The notes beneath the pieces were generated by a model. It was given only the letters and a program-made list of their open reading frames with translations. It was not told where the DNA came from and did no database searches. This document shows positions 34,152 through 43,684 of a stretch of DNA of 53,034 nt, piece after piece (position 1 is the first letter of the stretch; every line of letters begins with the position of its first letter). The position numbers and the translations under genes were made by a program. Source of the stretch: JANRIC01 sp033765345 (lineage in GTDB: Bacteria > Bacteroidota > Bacteroidia > Cytophagales > Microscillaceae); assembly GCA_033765345.1 (NCBI GenBank), contig JANRIC010000091.1, positions 1 through 53,034 of the forward strand. Direction: 5' to 3'.

Positions 34152-35552
34152 ATGATCAATCAATTATATACTTTCATTTTATTATTTGGCTTATTATGCT
34201 TCACAGGCTGTAATGAAGAGGATGAACCTCAGCCCATTACGGTAAACTTTACCAATACCTCAGTAGGCATTTCTACGGATAATCCGCAGGTCACCGTAAG
34301 TATTACCTTCTCTCGCCCGGCGGCAACTTCTGGAACGCTCAACATCAGTGTCAATAGTAATAATTTGACTTATGGACAGGATCAGGACTTCTATACAAAT
34401 CCTGCTGCCAATAATAATACACTGGCATTAAATTATCGTGCTGGAGACGATGGACTTAGTTTTGAGGTACTTGCTGGCACAGCACGCAATATTCAACAGG
34501 ATGAGCAAGTTGTTTTCAGCATCGATCCTCAAGCCAATACAGAGGTATTGGTAGGCATAAATCCTACTTTGAGCCTTACTTTTTCTGAGAATTTTATTGC
34601 TCTTTCGGGAACAGTTGAATTGAACGGAGGAAATCAAGGAAGTTCTATAAATCTTAATCAAGCATTTTTTGATTTAAGTAAACTCTTACAAACTACTGTG
34701 GATAAAAAATCCTGGGATATAGGATTTTATACAGCCTCTGGTGAGCATCGGGTGGTTCTCAATGGCAGTGCCGGAGTAATGGCTCGCCCTTTGAATAAGA
34801 ATGATCTGAATGCCGTTACGGTACAAGATACTGTAGGTTTTGCAGCCCTAATGACCATCCCTCCTCCGGGTTTTGACGCCTCGATCGGTTCTGTGGCTTG
34901 GATAGATGCCCCTGATGGTGATTTGAGCAAGACTGCCTTTGGAAACATTTCTGCTACAGACACCAACAATCAGGTATTTATTGTAAAAGATGCCACGGGT
35001 ACTGCTTGGAAAAAAGTCCGTGTATTGCAAAATGGAGCCAATTATACCCTACAATATGCCGATATTGAAGGTACTTCCTTTAACACATTGACCATCACCA
35101 AAAACCAGGATTACAATCACATCTTTTTTGATTTTACAAACGGTATCGTAAGCGTAGAACCTCCCAAAGATCAATGGGACTTGATGTACGGCTCTTATAC
35201 TGAAATTCTCAATGTGGGGGGGCCGGGGGCTGATATTCCATACAGCTTTAATGATTACATCATCCTCAATCGAGACCAGGTGAGCGTTGCCATGGTGATG
35301 ACTTCTGCGGTAAGTTATGAAGATTTTGGAATCTCCGACCTGGCAGCTTTGACCTTTTCATCCAAGACTAATGCAATCGGAGCAAGTTGGCGTCAGGGAG
35401 GTGGACCAAGCAGCCCTCCTGCGCTTTATTCTGATCGCTTTTATGTGATCAATGACACTCAAGGAAATATTTATAAACTCAAATTTACCCGCCTGACCAG
35501 TACAAGCGGTCAGCGCGGTTACCCTGAATTTATTTATGAAAAAGTACAATAA
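34152..35552 (+). CDS. HmuY-like haem-binding lipoprotein
   Basis: This 466-residue protein has a lipoprotein signal peptide with lipobox CFTGC (Cys20). Residues about 30-150 carry a Calx-beta-like domain (VNFTNTSVGISTDNPQVTVSITFSRP). The C-terminal part is HmuY-like: SKLLQTTVDKKSWDIGFYTASGEHRVVLNGSAGVMARPLNKNDL, then QNGANYTLQYADIEG, PPKDQWDLMYGSYTE, and FYVINDTQGNIYKLKFTRLTSTSGQRGYPEFIYE. HmuY captures haem at the surface and passes it to its TonB receptor, which is encoded 21 bp upstream. Haem-ligating residues cannot be fixed by eye. Confidence 0.88.
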   Translation: MINQLYTFILLFGLLCFTGCNEEDEPQPITVNFTNTSVGISTDNPQVTVSITFSRPAATSGTLNISVNSNNLTYGQDQDFYTNPAANNNTLALNYRAGDDGLSFEVLAGTARNIQQDEQVVFSIDPQANTEVLVGINPTLSLTFSENFIALSGTVELNGGNQGSSINLNQAFFDLSKLLQTTVDKKSWDIGFYTASGEHRVVLNGSAGVMARPLNKNDLNAVTVQDTVGFAALMTIPPPGFDASIGSVAWIDAPDGDLSKTAFGNISATDTNNQVFIVKDATGTAWKKVRVLQNGANYTLQYADIEGTSFNTLTITKNQDYNHIFFDFTNGIVSVEPPKDQWDLMYGSYTEILNVGGPGADIPYSFNDYIILNRDQVSVAMVMTSAVSYEDFGISDLAALTFSSKTNAIGASWRQGGGPSSPPALYSDRFYVINDTQGNIYKLKFTRLTSTSGQRGYPEFIYEKVQ

Positions 35553-35565
35553 AAACTCAAAACTT

Positions 35566-36501
35566 ATGATAAATCTAAAAAACTCATTTAAAATTTTTGT
35601 AAGTATCAGCCTGAGCCTGGGTGTTTTTGCGGCTTCGGCACAAAACAAAAAACAAGAAGATCAAGCAGCCATCAAAGCGCAATGCGGTTGCTATGAAGTC
35701 ACTTTTGAGTATGCCGAGACATTTTCTCCGGACACGACTTATCAGTTTCACGAGCGCAAAAAAACGGGTGGGCTGGAATGGATAACCGTAGCCGAAGAAA
35801 ACCAGGATAAAATTGTGATCCAACATCTATTGATAGTAGGTAAAAATCACGTAATCAAACACTGGCGGCAAGACTGGCTGTATCAAAATCAGGACTTGTA
35901 CAGCTTTGTAAAGGGCGACCACTGGCGTTTTGAGCAATTAGCACCCGAAAAAGTCAAAGGACAATGGACTCAGAAGGTATATCAGGTAGATGATAGCCCC
36001 CGTTATGAAGGATCGGCTACTTGGATTCATGTAGATGGGCGGCATTTCTGGGAAAGTACCGTGGATGCTCCTCTACCCCGACGCGAACATACTACCCGTA
36101 ATGACTACAATGTGATGCGCCGTACCAATCATCACGAAATCCTAGAATATGGACATCTGCACGAACAAGACAACTTAAAGATTATCCGCTCCGAGGCTGG
36201 CGACCAAATCCTTGCCCTAGAAAAAGGCTTAAATACTTATCGTAAAGTGGATGAAAGCCGTTGTCAGGCTGCACAGGATTGGTGGCAGAAAAATCAGGCT
36301 TTCTGGAAAGAAGTACGCCATGCCTGGGATGAACTTTTTGCCCGTAAACAAGACCTTAGGCTTCATCAAAAAGTGGATGATAAATTCCTTTTTCAGTATT
36401 TATCAGCCTTGGAAAAAGAAGCAGGAGAATCTCTCAATTTGAATGTGCAGGAGCTAAGAAGTAGAATAAAAAATACAATTGATCAATACACCATTCATTA
36501 A
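35566..36501 (+). CDS. DUF6607 family exported protein
   Basis: The preferred start at 35566 gives 311 residues with a signal peptide (MINLKNSFKIFVSISLSLGVFAASAQ); an earlier Met at 35536 would overlap the lipoprotein gene by 17 bp. The mature part matches DUF6607: CGCYEVTFEYAETFSPDTTYQFHERKKTGGLEWITV, HLLIVGKNHVIKHWRQDWLYQNQDLYSFVKGDHW, and PLPRREHTTRNDYNVMRRTNHHEI. The gene follows TonB receptor and HmuY genes without a break, an order I recall from other Bacteroidota. A role in haem or iron handling is suggested by context only. Confidence 0.88.
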   Translation: MINLKNSFKIFVSISLSLGVFAASAQNKKQEDQAAIKAQCGCYEVTFEYAETFSPDTTYQFHERKKTGGLEWITVAEENQDKIVIQHLLIVGKNHVIKHWRQDWLYQNQDLYSFVKGDHWRFEQLAPEKVKGQWTQKVYQVDDSPRYEGSATWIHVDGRHFWESTVDAPLPRREHTTRNDYNVMRRTNHHEILEYGHLHEQDNLKIIRSEAGDQILALEKGLNTYRKVDESRCQAAQDWWQKNQAFWKEVRHAWDELFARKQDLRLHQKVDDKFLFQYLSALEKEAGESLNLNVQELRSRIKNTIDQYTIH

Positions 36502-36510
36502 TTAAGTAAT

Positions 36511-36631
36511 AATTGTAGGCTCTTACTTAGAATTGAACTGATAGTTTTAGAAGGTAGTCTTTTGGCGAAATTATGGGCTCAAAATTATTGAATTTTAGTT
36601 ATCAGTCTGAATTATGGTAAGAGCCTAATTG
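36511..36631. repeat. MITE-like element with 40-bp inverted ends
   Basis: The left end (AATTGTAGGCTCTTACTTAG, 36511-36530, on to about 36552) matches the inverted right end (about 36590-36631, ending GTAAGAGCCTAATTG) with few mismatches over 40 bp. The unit is about 120 bp and lacks a gene. AATTG at the left edge and TAATTG at the right edge could be target-site copies or part of the ends. It lies just after the DUF6607 gene, in the 322-bp gap before the AraC gene. Confidence 0.6.
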
Positions 36632-36823
36632 TATTTATACTCAAACCGAAGTGGTTTTAATATAAAAACAAGACTCTTACAGGGGAGCTTTTAGCTCTTA
36701 AATCATGAATAATCAAGCTAATCAATCAAGAAAATCAGGCAAATCACTTTAATCTGGGTATAAAAGACGAAAACCTGATCAAAACAATGGAATCATTGAT
36801 TGATTGGGTTTTCTATCAAATAA

Positions 36824-37168
36824 GTGATTATGTATAAAGGAGATAAGAAAAAAATAGAAGAAGTCGGGGAATTAATAGCGCAAAATTATGCCGACAAGTT
36901 AACCATCGAGGAGCTGGCAAAACAAGCGGGCATGTGCGAAACCAAGTTGAAATTTTGCTTCAGAAAATATTTTCAGATGAGTCTCCATCAATACCAAATC
37001 AAATACCGTATGGAGCAAGCTGCCAAGCTGCTTCATTTGACAGACCAATCTATCCAGGATATCGCCTTACAGGTAGGTTATAGCAGTATAAGCCATTTTA
37101 CGCATACATTTAAGATATATTATCGCCTGACTCCGACCGAATTCAGAAAAAAGCAAGAAGAATTTTGA
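36824..37168 (+). CDS. Minimal AraC-type regulator (HTH domain only)
   Basis: This 114-residue protein consists of the AraC/XylS DNA-binding domain with two helix-turn-helix motifs (residues 20-110: YADKLTIEELAKQAGMCETKLKFCFRKYFQMSLHQYQIKYRMEQAAKLLHLTDQSIQDIALQVGYSSISHFTHTFKIYYRLTPTEFRKK). No ligand or dimerisation domain precedes it. Such short proteins resemble MarA/SoxS, whose activity is set by their amount. The haem-uptake genes upstream are plausible targets, but nothing in the sequence proves it. Confidence 0.92.
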   Translation: MIMYKGDKKKIEEVGELIAQNYADKLTIEELAKQAGMCETKLKFCFRKYFQMSLHQYQIKYRMEQAAKLLHLTDQSIQDIALQVGYSSISHFTHTFKIYYRLTPTEFRKKQEEF

Positions 37169-37169
37169 A

Positions 37170-38264
37170 TTACTCGAACTGTTCCCAGTATTTATCCCAG
37201 AAAATCTGATTGGGCTCCACTCCTTCTTGATTGAGTGACAACTCAGTATGAATTTGACGGACAAAATATGCTTTCATGACTCCTTTGCCTTTTACCTCGA
37301 TGAGTGGGCGGGCTTCACACAAGAAAAAATCCTTGACCAGTTCATACGTTTTTGCTGATATATTCACTTCGTTGACCTCTCCGTGGCTCTCCATTCTGCT
37401 GGCTACATTGACGGTATCCCCCCAAATATCATAAGCAAATTTCTTTTTACCAATCACACCAGCAATGGCTTCCCCTGAGTTGATTCCTAGGCGGCATTGC
37501 CAATAATGCCCCTGGCGTTCCTCAAAACGTTGTTTCATAAATCGCTGCATCTCGAGTCCAGTCAATACAGCATCTACGGGATTGCTTCGATTGGGCTTGG
37601 GCAGGCCGCCCACACACATATAAGCATCACCAATGGTTTTAATTTTTTCCATGCCGTATTTTTCTGTAATTTCATCAAATCGGCTGAAGCAATCATTTAG
37701 TTCGGCAAGTACTTCTTTGGGAGTCATTCGAGCAGAAACCTGTGTGAAGCCCTTAAAATCAGTAAATAAAGGGCTAACCAATTCATAATATCTGGGTTCG
37801 CTTGCTCCGTCAGGCTTAAGATCATCGATGATATCCTGGGGAAAAATATTGAGTAGCAAGCGTTCGGACTCGAGTCGTGCCTTGTTGAAAGCCAGGGCAG
37901 AGCGTACTCTTGCCAGCAATTCAACTTCATTGATTGGTTTTTTGATATAATCCGTAGCACCTTCTTCAAAAGCCTGTCTGAGGTGAAAATCTTCGGTATT
38001 GGCTGTCTGCATGATTACGGGCACAAAGCGGGTTTTTTCAAGTTCCTTGACCTTAATGAGTAGCTCAAGCCCATTGAGTCCGGGCATATTCCAATCGGTC
38101 AGAATAAGGTCTGGCGTTTCTTTCTCGAGGATTTTGAGTGCCATGACCCCATTTTTGGCTTTTAGAATTTTGCAGGCAGGATTTGCTTTATAGAGAAAAT
38201 CTGCCAAAATACGAAGATTATCTGTTTCATCATCTACCAGTAATATGCAAGGATTCATACGCAT
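37170..38264 (-). CDS. Response regulator with adenylate cyclase domain
   Basis: This 364-residue protein has a receiver domain at residues 1-125 with acidic pocket DDETDN and phospho-acceptor Asp57 (LILTDWNMPG). A class III nucleotidyl cyclase domain covers about 160-345: FTDFKGFTQVSARM (first metal Asp), KIKTIGDAYMCVGGLP (Lys and second metal Asp), YDIWGDTVNVASRMES (Asp and Asn/Arg). The Lys in KIKTIGD and the Asp in YDIWGD predict ATP rather than GTP as substrate, so cAMP is the likely product. The start may be residue 1 or 3. It lies 6 bp downstream of a sensor kinase gene, its probable phosphodonor. Confidence 0.93.
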   Translation of the reverse strand: MRMNPCILLVDDETDNLRILADFLYKANPACKILKAKNGVMALKILEKETPDLILTDWNMPGLNGLELLIKVKELEKTRFVPVIMQTANTEDFHLRQAFEEGATDYIKKPINEVELLARVRSALAFNKARLESERLLLNIFPQDIIDDLKPDGASEPRYYELVSPLFTDFKGFTQVSARMTPKEVLAELNDCFSRFDEITEKYGMEKIKTIGDAYMCVGGLPKPNRSNPVDAVLTGLEMQRFMKQRFEERQGHYWQCRLGINSGEAIAGVIGKKKFAYDIWGDTVNVASRMESHGEVNEVNISAKTYELVKDFFLCEARPLIEVKGKGVMKAYFVRQIHTELSLNQEGVEPNQIFWDKYWEQFE

Positions 38265-38270
38265 TTGTAC

Positions 38271-40097
38271 TTATGGGTTAAAATTGATTTCTAACTCTGC
38301 CAGTAGCTCATTAAATTTTACTTCATCTATATCATCAATAGCCTTTTGCAAGGCCAATTTCCATTTGAATAAATCGGAGTTTTGATCAAAGTTCAATTGA
38401 TCTACCAGAATCTGTAAGGCATCATTATAAATTTCATGCTGGAAGGCACGCAACTTTTGCCATGTCTCTGCCATTTGCACCTTGTCAGATTCCTTCAAAT
38501 GATAATTGGTATCTTGCTCATAATCAATATTTTCCTTTTCAGTACTTATGATTGGGGGATTTGCATAAGGCAGATCAAAATAAAAAACAGACCCCTCTCC
38601 TTCTTTAGATTTTACTCCAATGTTGCTGCCGTGTGCTTCCAGAATGGTTTTGCAAAAAGTAAGCCCAATCCCTACAGACTTAGCAGCTCCGATATGACGC
38701 GCTTGCAGATTCACGAAGGGTTTGAAAATTTCTTCTAGTTTATCTTCGGGAATTCCTATGCCATTATCACAAACCAGTAAGCGCACCCAGGTTTTATTCG
38801 AATACTCCATGAATTCGTGGCGAAAAACGATCTTTCCTCCTTCTTGAGCGGATTCTGAATATTTAATGGCATTGCTCAATAAATTTTCAAATACACGTTC
38901 AATATAGGAGTATTCAAAAATGGCATACAGTGGCTCAGGTATCTCATTGATAATCAAGGGTAAATCCTCTTTGGCTTCACTAATTACTTGAATAGCTTCG
39001 TTTGCTGACTTCCAAATAGAGTTGGGTTGTGGATTTAGCTGGATTTTTTCGGCACGATATACATCCATAATATCATTGATGAGCGCAAACATGGTTTTGG
39101 CTCTTTCATGGATGAGTTCAAGCAATTTCAGCTTGTTTTTTTCAGGATACTGTGGATTGCTGTAATTAAGAATCGGATTTAGTGGATTTCTTAAATCGTG
39201 GTTTACTGCAGAAATCATCAGATCTTTGGTGAGTTGCAGAGATTTTAATTCCTGATTATTTTTCTCGAGGAATTCTCTTTGGGTTTGAAGTTCTTCATTA
39301 TTTTGGGTAAGTTCTTCTTCGGAGGTGCGTAACTCTTCAGTAAGTTCTTGTAAAATATGGTTTTTCTTATCCAATTCTTGTGTATGTTTTTCCAAAATAG
39401 CATTAATTTCTCTTAAATCTTTCGCTTGTTTTTCTACCTGTTTTCGTATATTTCTTTGCCTTCTAGCACTTCGACGACTCATCACCGTAATTACAACAGA
39501 TAGAGAAAAGAGCAAAAAGATGACAGAAGAAAAAATAAAAATATTACGATTAGCAAGAATTTGCTCTGCGCGGGTTTGGTTTTGGTAAGCGACGTACTCC
39601 TGATGTTTTTTTTCTTTTTCGGCTTTTTGAGCCTCTAGCTCCTTAGTTCGGATGGCGGCTTCTAATTTCAAATTCTCAAGTTCCTGGGCTTTGAGGGCAG
39701 AATCAATTTTGAGTCTTTTGGCTTCAGCAATTTGATTTTTATTTTTTTCGTATGCGAGTTCTAGCTTTTCTTTTTCTTTCAAAAAGTTGATTTTTTGCTC
39801 ATAATCTTTTTTTACTTGTTTTACGGCTATGTCAATGTGAGTTTGTTCTATTGCATTAAAGCCTTGATTGGCTTCTTCACGCTTTAAATTCTCCGTTTTT
39901 TTAACATGGATGAGTGAATCTTGGCGCAGTCTTTCAATTTCTTTTTTGAGTAGGTTGATCTGGAGTTCCAACTTTTGCACCTCAGATGATTTAAGCTCTT
40001 GCTCCTGCTCTTTCCCTTGCCCACAAACCCGATGTGTACCTAAGCAAAAGCTACAGATTAAAAAAGTCAACAAAAAAATATGCCCAGTTTTATTCAT
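38271..40097 (-). CDS. Sensor histidine kinase with a coiled-coil region
   Basis: The preferred start at 40097 gives 608 residues; the frame opens at 40154. The signal peptide/anchor MNKTGHIFLLTFLICSFCLG is followed by a long Glu/Lys/Gln-rich coiled coil and a transmembrane helix (IFIFSSVIFLLFSLSVVITVM). A cytosolic coiled coil leads to the HisKA-like motif MISAVNHDLRNPLNPILNY, where the phospho-accepting His is residue 300. ATPase motifs follow: NAIKYSESAQ (N box), DNGIGIPED (G1) and GIGLTFCKTILEAHGSNIGVKSKEGEGSVFYF (G2). There is no obvious ligand-binding domain outside the coiled coil. It lies 6 bp upstream of the response regulator-cyclase. Confidence 0.93.
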   Translation of the reverse strand: MNKTGHIFLLTFLICSFCLGTHRVCGQGKEQEQELKSSEVQKLELQINLLKKEIERLRQDSLIHVKKTENLKREEANQGFNAIEQTHIDIAVKQVKKDYEQKINFLKEKEKLELAYEKNKNQIAEAKRLKIDSALKAQELENLKLEAAIRTKELEAQKAEKEKKHQEYVAYQNQTRAEQILANRNIFIFSSVIFLLFSLSVVITVMSRRSARRQRNIRKQVEKQAKDLREINAILEKHTQELDKKNHILQELTEELRTSEEELTQNNEELQTQREFLEKNNQELKSLQLTKDLMISAVNHDLRNPLNPILNYSNPQYPEKNKLKLLELIHERAKTMFALINDIMDVYRAEKIQLNPQPNSIWKSANEAIQVISEAKEDLPLIINEIPEPLYAIFEYSYIERVFENLLSNAIKYSESAQEGGKIVFRHEFMEYSNKTWVRLLVCDNGIGIPEDKLEEIFKPFVNLQARHIGAAKSVGIGLTFCKTILEAHGSNIGVKSKEGEGSVFYFDLPYANPPIISTEKENIDYEQDTNYHLKESDKVQMAETWQKLRAFQHEIYNDALQILVDQLNFDQNSDLFKWKLALQKAIDDIDEVKFNELLAELEINFNP

Positions 40098-40339
40098 CTG
40101 CAATTTATCATAATAATCCTGCTTCAAACTTTGATTGAATATAACAATTATCAAGCAAAAAAATCATAAAAATTCTTAATCATTAGTGAATAAAATAAAT
40201 CTATTGATTATAGTCAATGGGACTACTGACCTAAGTCCAGAATCTTTTTGACCAAATTATATGAGGAATATTGCAGCTAAAAAATAAATCTCCTAAATTG
40301 CTCTGCAAACATACTATTTATGACCCCAAAAATATTTCT

Positions 40340-41305
40340 ATGCAAAAACCTATTCGAATCGAGCTCCCTACCAAATTTGCTATGGATACCGTCAATGCGT
40401 ATCTTTTCACCGAACCCGAAATTACGCTCGTAGATTGCGGTGAAAAGTCAGAAGAAAGCTGGGAAAAGCTCAACCTGGAACTAAAGCAGCATGGTCTAAA
40501 AATTCAGGATATACAAAAAATCATCATTACCCACGCACACGTAGATCATATGGGGCAGGCGGCGCGTCTGGCAGCACATAGCCATGCCGAGGTGTGGGTA
40601 TCGGATTATGTGTATGAATGGGCTGTTAATCTGGCGCAAAATTGGGCATACCGCATTGATTTTTTGGAAAATATCACTATCCAAGGTGGTCTAAGCGACG
40701 GGGAACAAAAGATGACTCGCCAGGGAATGGAATACATTTTAGGGCATTGGGATCCGATTCCTGCCGAAAGAATCAGAACCTTCTCTCCTACTGGAAATAT
40801 CCAAATCGGGCATCAGCATTGGGAAGTAATCTACGCACCTGGGCACGCCATTACACAAACCTGCTTTTATGAGCCTGAATCCAAGCAGTTTCTCTCGGCA
40901 GATATGCTGTTGTATATTACGCCAGTAGCCGTGATTGAGTCTCCCTTAGACAGGTCAACTGAGAGAATCCCAGGATTGGTACAAATGCTGGAATCTTACC
41001 AAAAAGTGGCTGCTTTAGATATTCTGGATGTATACCCTGGGCATAGAGAGCCTTTTCAGGGGCATCGGGCTTTGATTGAGCATCAGGTGACTCGTATCCA
41101 CAATCGCAAAGAACAATGCTATGACTTGATCAAAGCAGGGCATCGCACCGTAAAATCTATCTTTGAGGTGCTTTATAAAGATACGCCACCACAGTTTAAA
41201 ATACCCGGCTTTGCAATGGCTATCGGATATTTAGACTTACTTTTGCAAGAAGGTCGCATCGCCAATCCTTTGGTGGATGGGGTGTGGCAATTCGAGATAT
41301 TGTAA
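40340..41305 (+). CDS. MBL-fold metallo-hydrolase
   Basis: The preferred start at 40340 (MQKPIRIELPTKF) gives 321 residues; the frame opens at 40271. The HxHxDH metal motif is IITHAHVDHMGQAARLA, and further metal-site candidates are YAPGHAITQTCFYE and QFLSADMLL. VYPGHREPFQGHR carries the last expected His. This is the beta-lactamase-fold hydrolase with the glyoxalase-like C-terminal extension (TVKSIFEVLYKDTP; FAMAIGYLDLLLQEG). The substrate is not determinable. It starts a two-gene plus-strand unit with the Tat-exported TIM-barrel gene. Confidence 0.9.
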   Translation: MQKPIRIELPTKFAMDTVNAYLFTEPEITLVDCGEKSEESWEKLNLELKQHGLKIQDIQKIIITHAHVDHMGQAARLAAHSHAEVWVSDYVYEWAVNLAQNWAYRIDFLENITIQGGLSDGEQKMTRQGMEYILGHWDPIPAERIRTFSPTGNIQIGHQHWEVIYAPGHAITQTCFYEPESKQFLSADMLLYITPVAVIESPLDRSTERIPGLVQMLESYQKVAALDILDVYPGHREPFQGHRALIEHQVTRIHNRKEQCYDLIKAGHRTVKSIFEVLYKDTPPQFKIPGFAMAIGYLDLLLQEGRIANPLVDGVWQFEIL

Positions 41306-41329
41306 GGCATCTCATCAAATATTTAAACT

Positions 41330-42319
41330 ATGAAAAACCTATCTCGCAGAAATTTTATCCAATCAGGAACACTCCTGGGTATTGCCGCCACAGGTTTGAT
41401 ACCTGGTTCATTACAAGCTTCAAAAATTTTCTCTCCCCTGCCCCACCCTACCGATTCAGTCTATGCACCTGATTTATCGGTTTATATTTTCTCCAAACAC
41501 CTCCAGTTTTTAGACTTTAAGGAGATGGCTGAAGCTGCCAAACAGATTGGGTTTGCAGGTGTAGATTTGACCCTAAGACCCGACGGGCACGTGGCTCCCG
41601 AAAAAGTAGAAGATGACCTTCCCAAAGCCTTAGAAGCCATGCGTGCAAGTGGGCTTCAGGCGCAAATGCTGACCACTTCTATCACAAGTACCGAAGAACC
41701 TCACACGCACAAAATCCTTAAAACTGCTGCCAAGCTGGGCTTCAAATATTATCGCACGGGATGGCTGAAATACCCCGAAGACAAATCGCTTCCCGATGCT
41801 TTGGATATATATGAAAAACAGTTCAAACAATTGTCCAAACTCAACCAACAACTGGGGATTTGCGGAGCTTATCAAAACCACGCCGGAGATTACGTAGGGG
41901 CTGCTATCTGGGATTTGTATGAGCTGTTGGAAGATCAATCCAAAGAATGGCTGGGAGTACAATATGATGTACGCCACGCTACTGTTGAAGGCGGTTATTC
42001 CTGGTATCAGGATTTGCGCTTGATACAACCTTATATCAAGACCCTGGTACTCAAAGACTTTGTCTGGGAAAAGAAAAATAATCGCTGGGAAGCCCAAAGT
42101 GTACCCCTGGGCGAGGGCATGGTAGATTTTGAAAAATATTTTAAGTTTTTGCAAAAACACCAGATCCATGTACCCGTTTCCTTGCATCTGGAGTATCCAT
42201 TAGGAGGCGCCGAACACGGGCATAAAAAACTAAGCATTAGCCCTGAGGAGGTTTTCCGGGCTATGAAAAAGGATTTAGAAACCCTCCAAAGCCTATGGAA
42301 AAAAGCTTCGGAGGGTTAA
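41330..42319 (+). CDS. Tat-exported sugar isomerase/epimerase-like TIM barrel
   Basis: This 329-residue protein starts with a twin-arginine signal (SRRNFIQSGTLLGIAATGLIPGSLQA), so it is exported folded. The mature part is a xylose-isomerase-like TIM barrel: FKEMAEAAKQIGFAGVDLTLRPDGHV, YYRTGWLKYP, GICGAYQNHAGDYVG, WLGVQYDVRHATVEGG and VSLHLEYPLGGAEHG. Candidate metal ligands are Asp/Glu/His in these motifs (YDVRHA; HLEYP). Related proteins act on sugars such as keto-inositols. The substrate is unknown. The gene starts 24 bp after the MBL gene. Confidence 0.9.
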   Translation: MKNLSRRNFIQSGTLLGIAATGLIPGSLQASKIFSPLPHPTDSVYAPDLSVYIFSKHLQFLDFKEMAEAAKQIGFAGVDLTLRPDGHVAPEKVEDDLPKALEAMRASGLQAQMLTTSITSTEEPHTHKILKTAAKLGFKYYRTGWLKYPEDKSLPDALDIYEKQFKQLSKLNQQLGICGAYQNHAGDYVGAAIWDLYELLEDQSKEWLGVQYDVRHATVEGGYSWYQDLRLIQPYIKTLVLKDFVWEKKNNRWEAQSVPLGEGMVDFEKYFKFLQKHQIHVPVSLHLEYPLGGAEHGHKKLSISPEEVFRAMKKDLETLQSLWKKASEG

Positions 42320-42323
42320 GACT

Positions 42324-43559
42324 TTAAAATCTATAACCAAAAATAATACTGGTATTGCTATATCTGGATTCTATATCCTGGTAAAGCGAAACAATATCTC
42401 TAGATAAGGTGTATCTGCCTTCCAGACTGAATTTCTTTAAATTAAATCCCAGACCAAAGGCAAAACTGCCTGTTCCAGAAATATCTCTGTCAATTCTGCG
42501 GCTAAAATCCACTACCGAACCGGATAAGGGAATATCATAGATAAAAGCCCCATTCACAAAAATTCTAGCACTAGGACTCAAGAAAAAATAATGTCTTACA
42601 CCGATAGGAAGCTGGATTGCCCGGTATTTATATTTTACGGTTTCAATAGATGAAGAAAAACGACTCAATTCAATTTCTTCTTCTGCATCAAAATATTGAA
42701 AGTTTGGTTCTACAAATATGCTCCACTTATTTTTATTAAAAGGTAGCACAAATTCAGCCTCTACGCCAAGGCGGTATCCGACCTGGAAGCCATAATCTAC
42801 GTCTGTAAAATTATCATCTGCAAAATTTACTAAGATTGAAGCAAGCTCTATACCTGGTGTAATTTTAAAATGCACAGGCATTTTTTGACTTGTTTTTTTT
42901 AAATAAACCGGCGTAACCCCTTCACATTCATTGTAATCAATAAAATATTTCATCAATGTCTGCCTGTTATATTCTAGTTTTTCAAAAAATAGGGCAGGTT
43001 TTTGCCCACAATTCAGGTTCAGATTTAACTGTTGCCTGAAATAACCATTGTTGTAAATCTTTAACGACTCTCGATTATTTACATCACCAGCAGAAATGAA
43101 TTTTTTGTACACCAGTGCAGTGATCGTGTCCTGTCCTTCCTTTTTGTAATAGAACCTCTTTAGATCCACATCTTCCAAATAATACAGGTTTGCTTTTCCC
43201 TCTAGCAATACTTTCAGGAAGATTGTTTCCTCCGACCAGATAGGATTTCTTTCTATCGTAAATTTAGAAGGTACGTCACCGGATCGGTCTACCAAGACCC
43301 TCGCTCGGACGTACTTCAAAGCATTGCTGATCTCAAACTCTGCTACGTCTGCTATTTCTGCCGTTTTAGCCTCATCAGACTCCGAAAGCTTATAATCAAA
43401 CCTTTTGGGATTATCTTTCCAATCTGTATCCCGAATCAAACATTCGGTCTTCTGACCATTGTTATCCACAAAATATCCTGGCACAAACTTAATTTGTGCC
43501 ATACAAAAACTGTATGCAAGTGATAATACATTGAGAAGGATTATTTTTTTCATCATCAT
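42324..43559 (-). CDS. Outer-membrane beta-barrel protein
   Basis: This 411-residue protein has a signal peptide (MMMKKIILLNVLSLAYSFCMAQ). Residues about 25-200 are a soluble region (FVPGYFVDNNGQKTECLIRDTDWKDNPKRFDYKL) recalled from Bacteroidota exported proteins, with the stretch NCGQKPALFFEKL about 180-195. The C-terminal 200 residues look like an eight-stranded porin-like barrel, with strands alternating (ASILVNFADDNFTDVDYGFQVGYRLGVEAEF; FAFGLGFNLKKFSLEGRYTLSRD) and a terminal FGYRF. It is convergent with the TIM-barrel gene. The ligand is unknown. Confidence 0.8.
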   Translation of the reverse strand: MMMKKIILLNVLSLAYSFCMAQIKFVPGYFVDNNGQKTECLIRDTDWKDNPKRFDYKLSESDEAKTAEIADVAEFEISNALKYVRARVLVDRSGDVPSKFTIERNPIWSEETIFLKVLLEGKANLYYLEDVDLKRFYYKKEGQDTITALVYKKFISAGDVNNRESLKIYNNGYFRQQLNLNLNCGQKPALFFEKLEYNRQTLMKYFIDYNECEGVTPVYLKKTSQKMPVHFKITPGIELASILVNFADDNFTDVDYGFQVGYRLGVEAEFVLPFNKNKWSIFVEPNFQYFDAEEEIELSRFSSSIETVKYKYRAIQLPIGVRHYFFLSPSARIFVNGAFIYDIPLSGSVVDFSRRIDRDISGTGSFAFGLGFNLKKFSLEGRYTLSRDIVSLYQDIESRYSNTSIIFGYRF

Positions 43560-43684
43560 AGATTATTTATACAAAGTGTACATAAATCGGTGATGAGAAA
43601 AAGAACTCATAAATTCGGATTATTTGGCTGATTTGAAAGATACTACCTGCTATAAATTCAGCAGCAAATATAAAACCAGCAACC

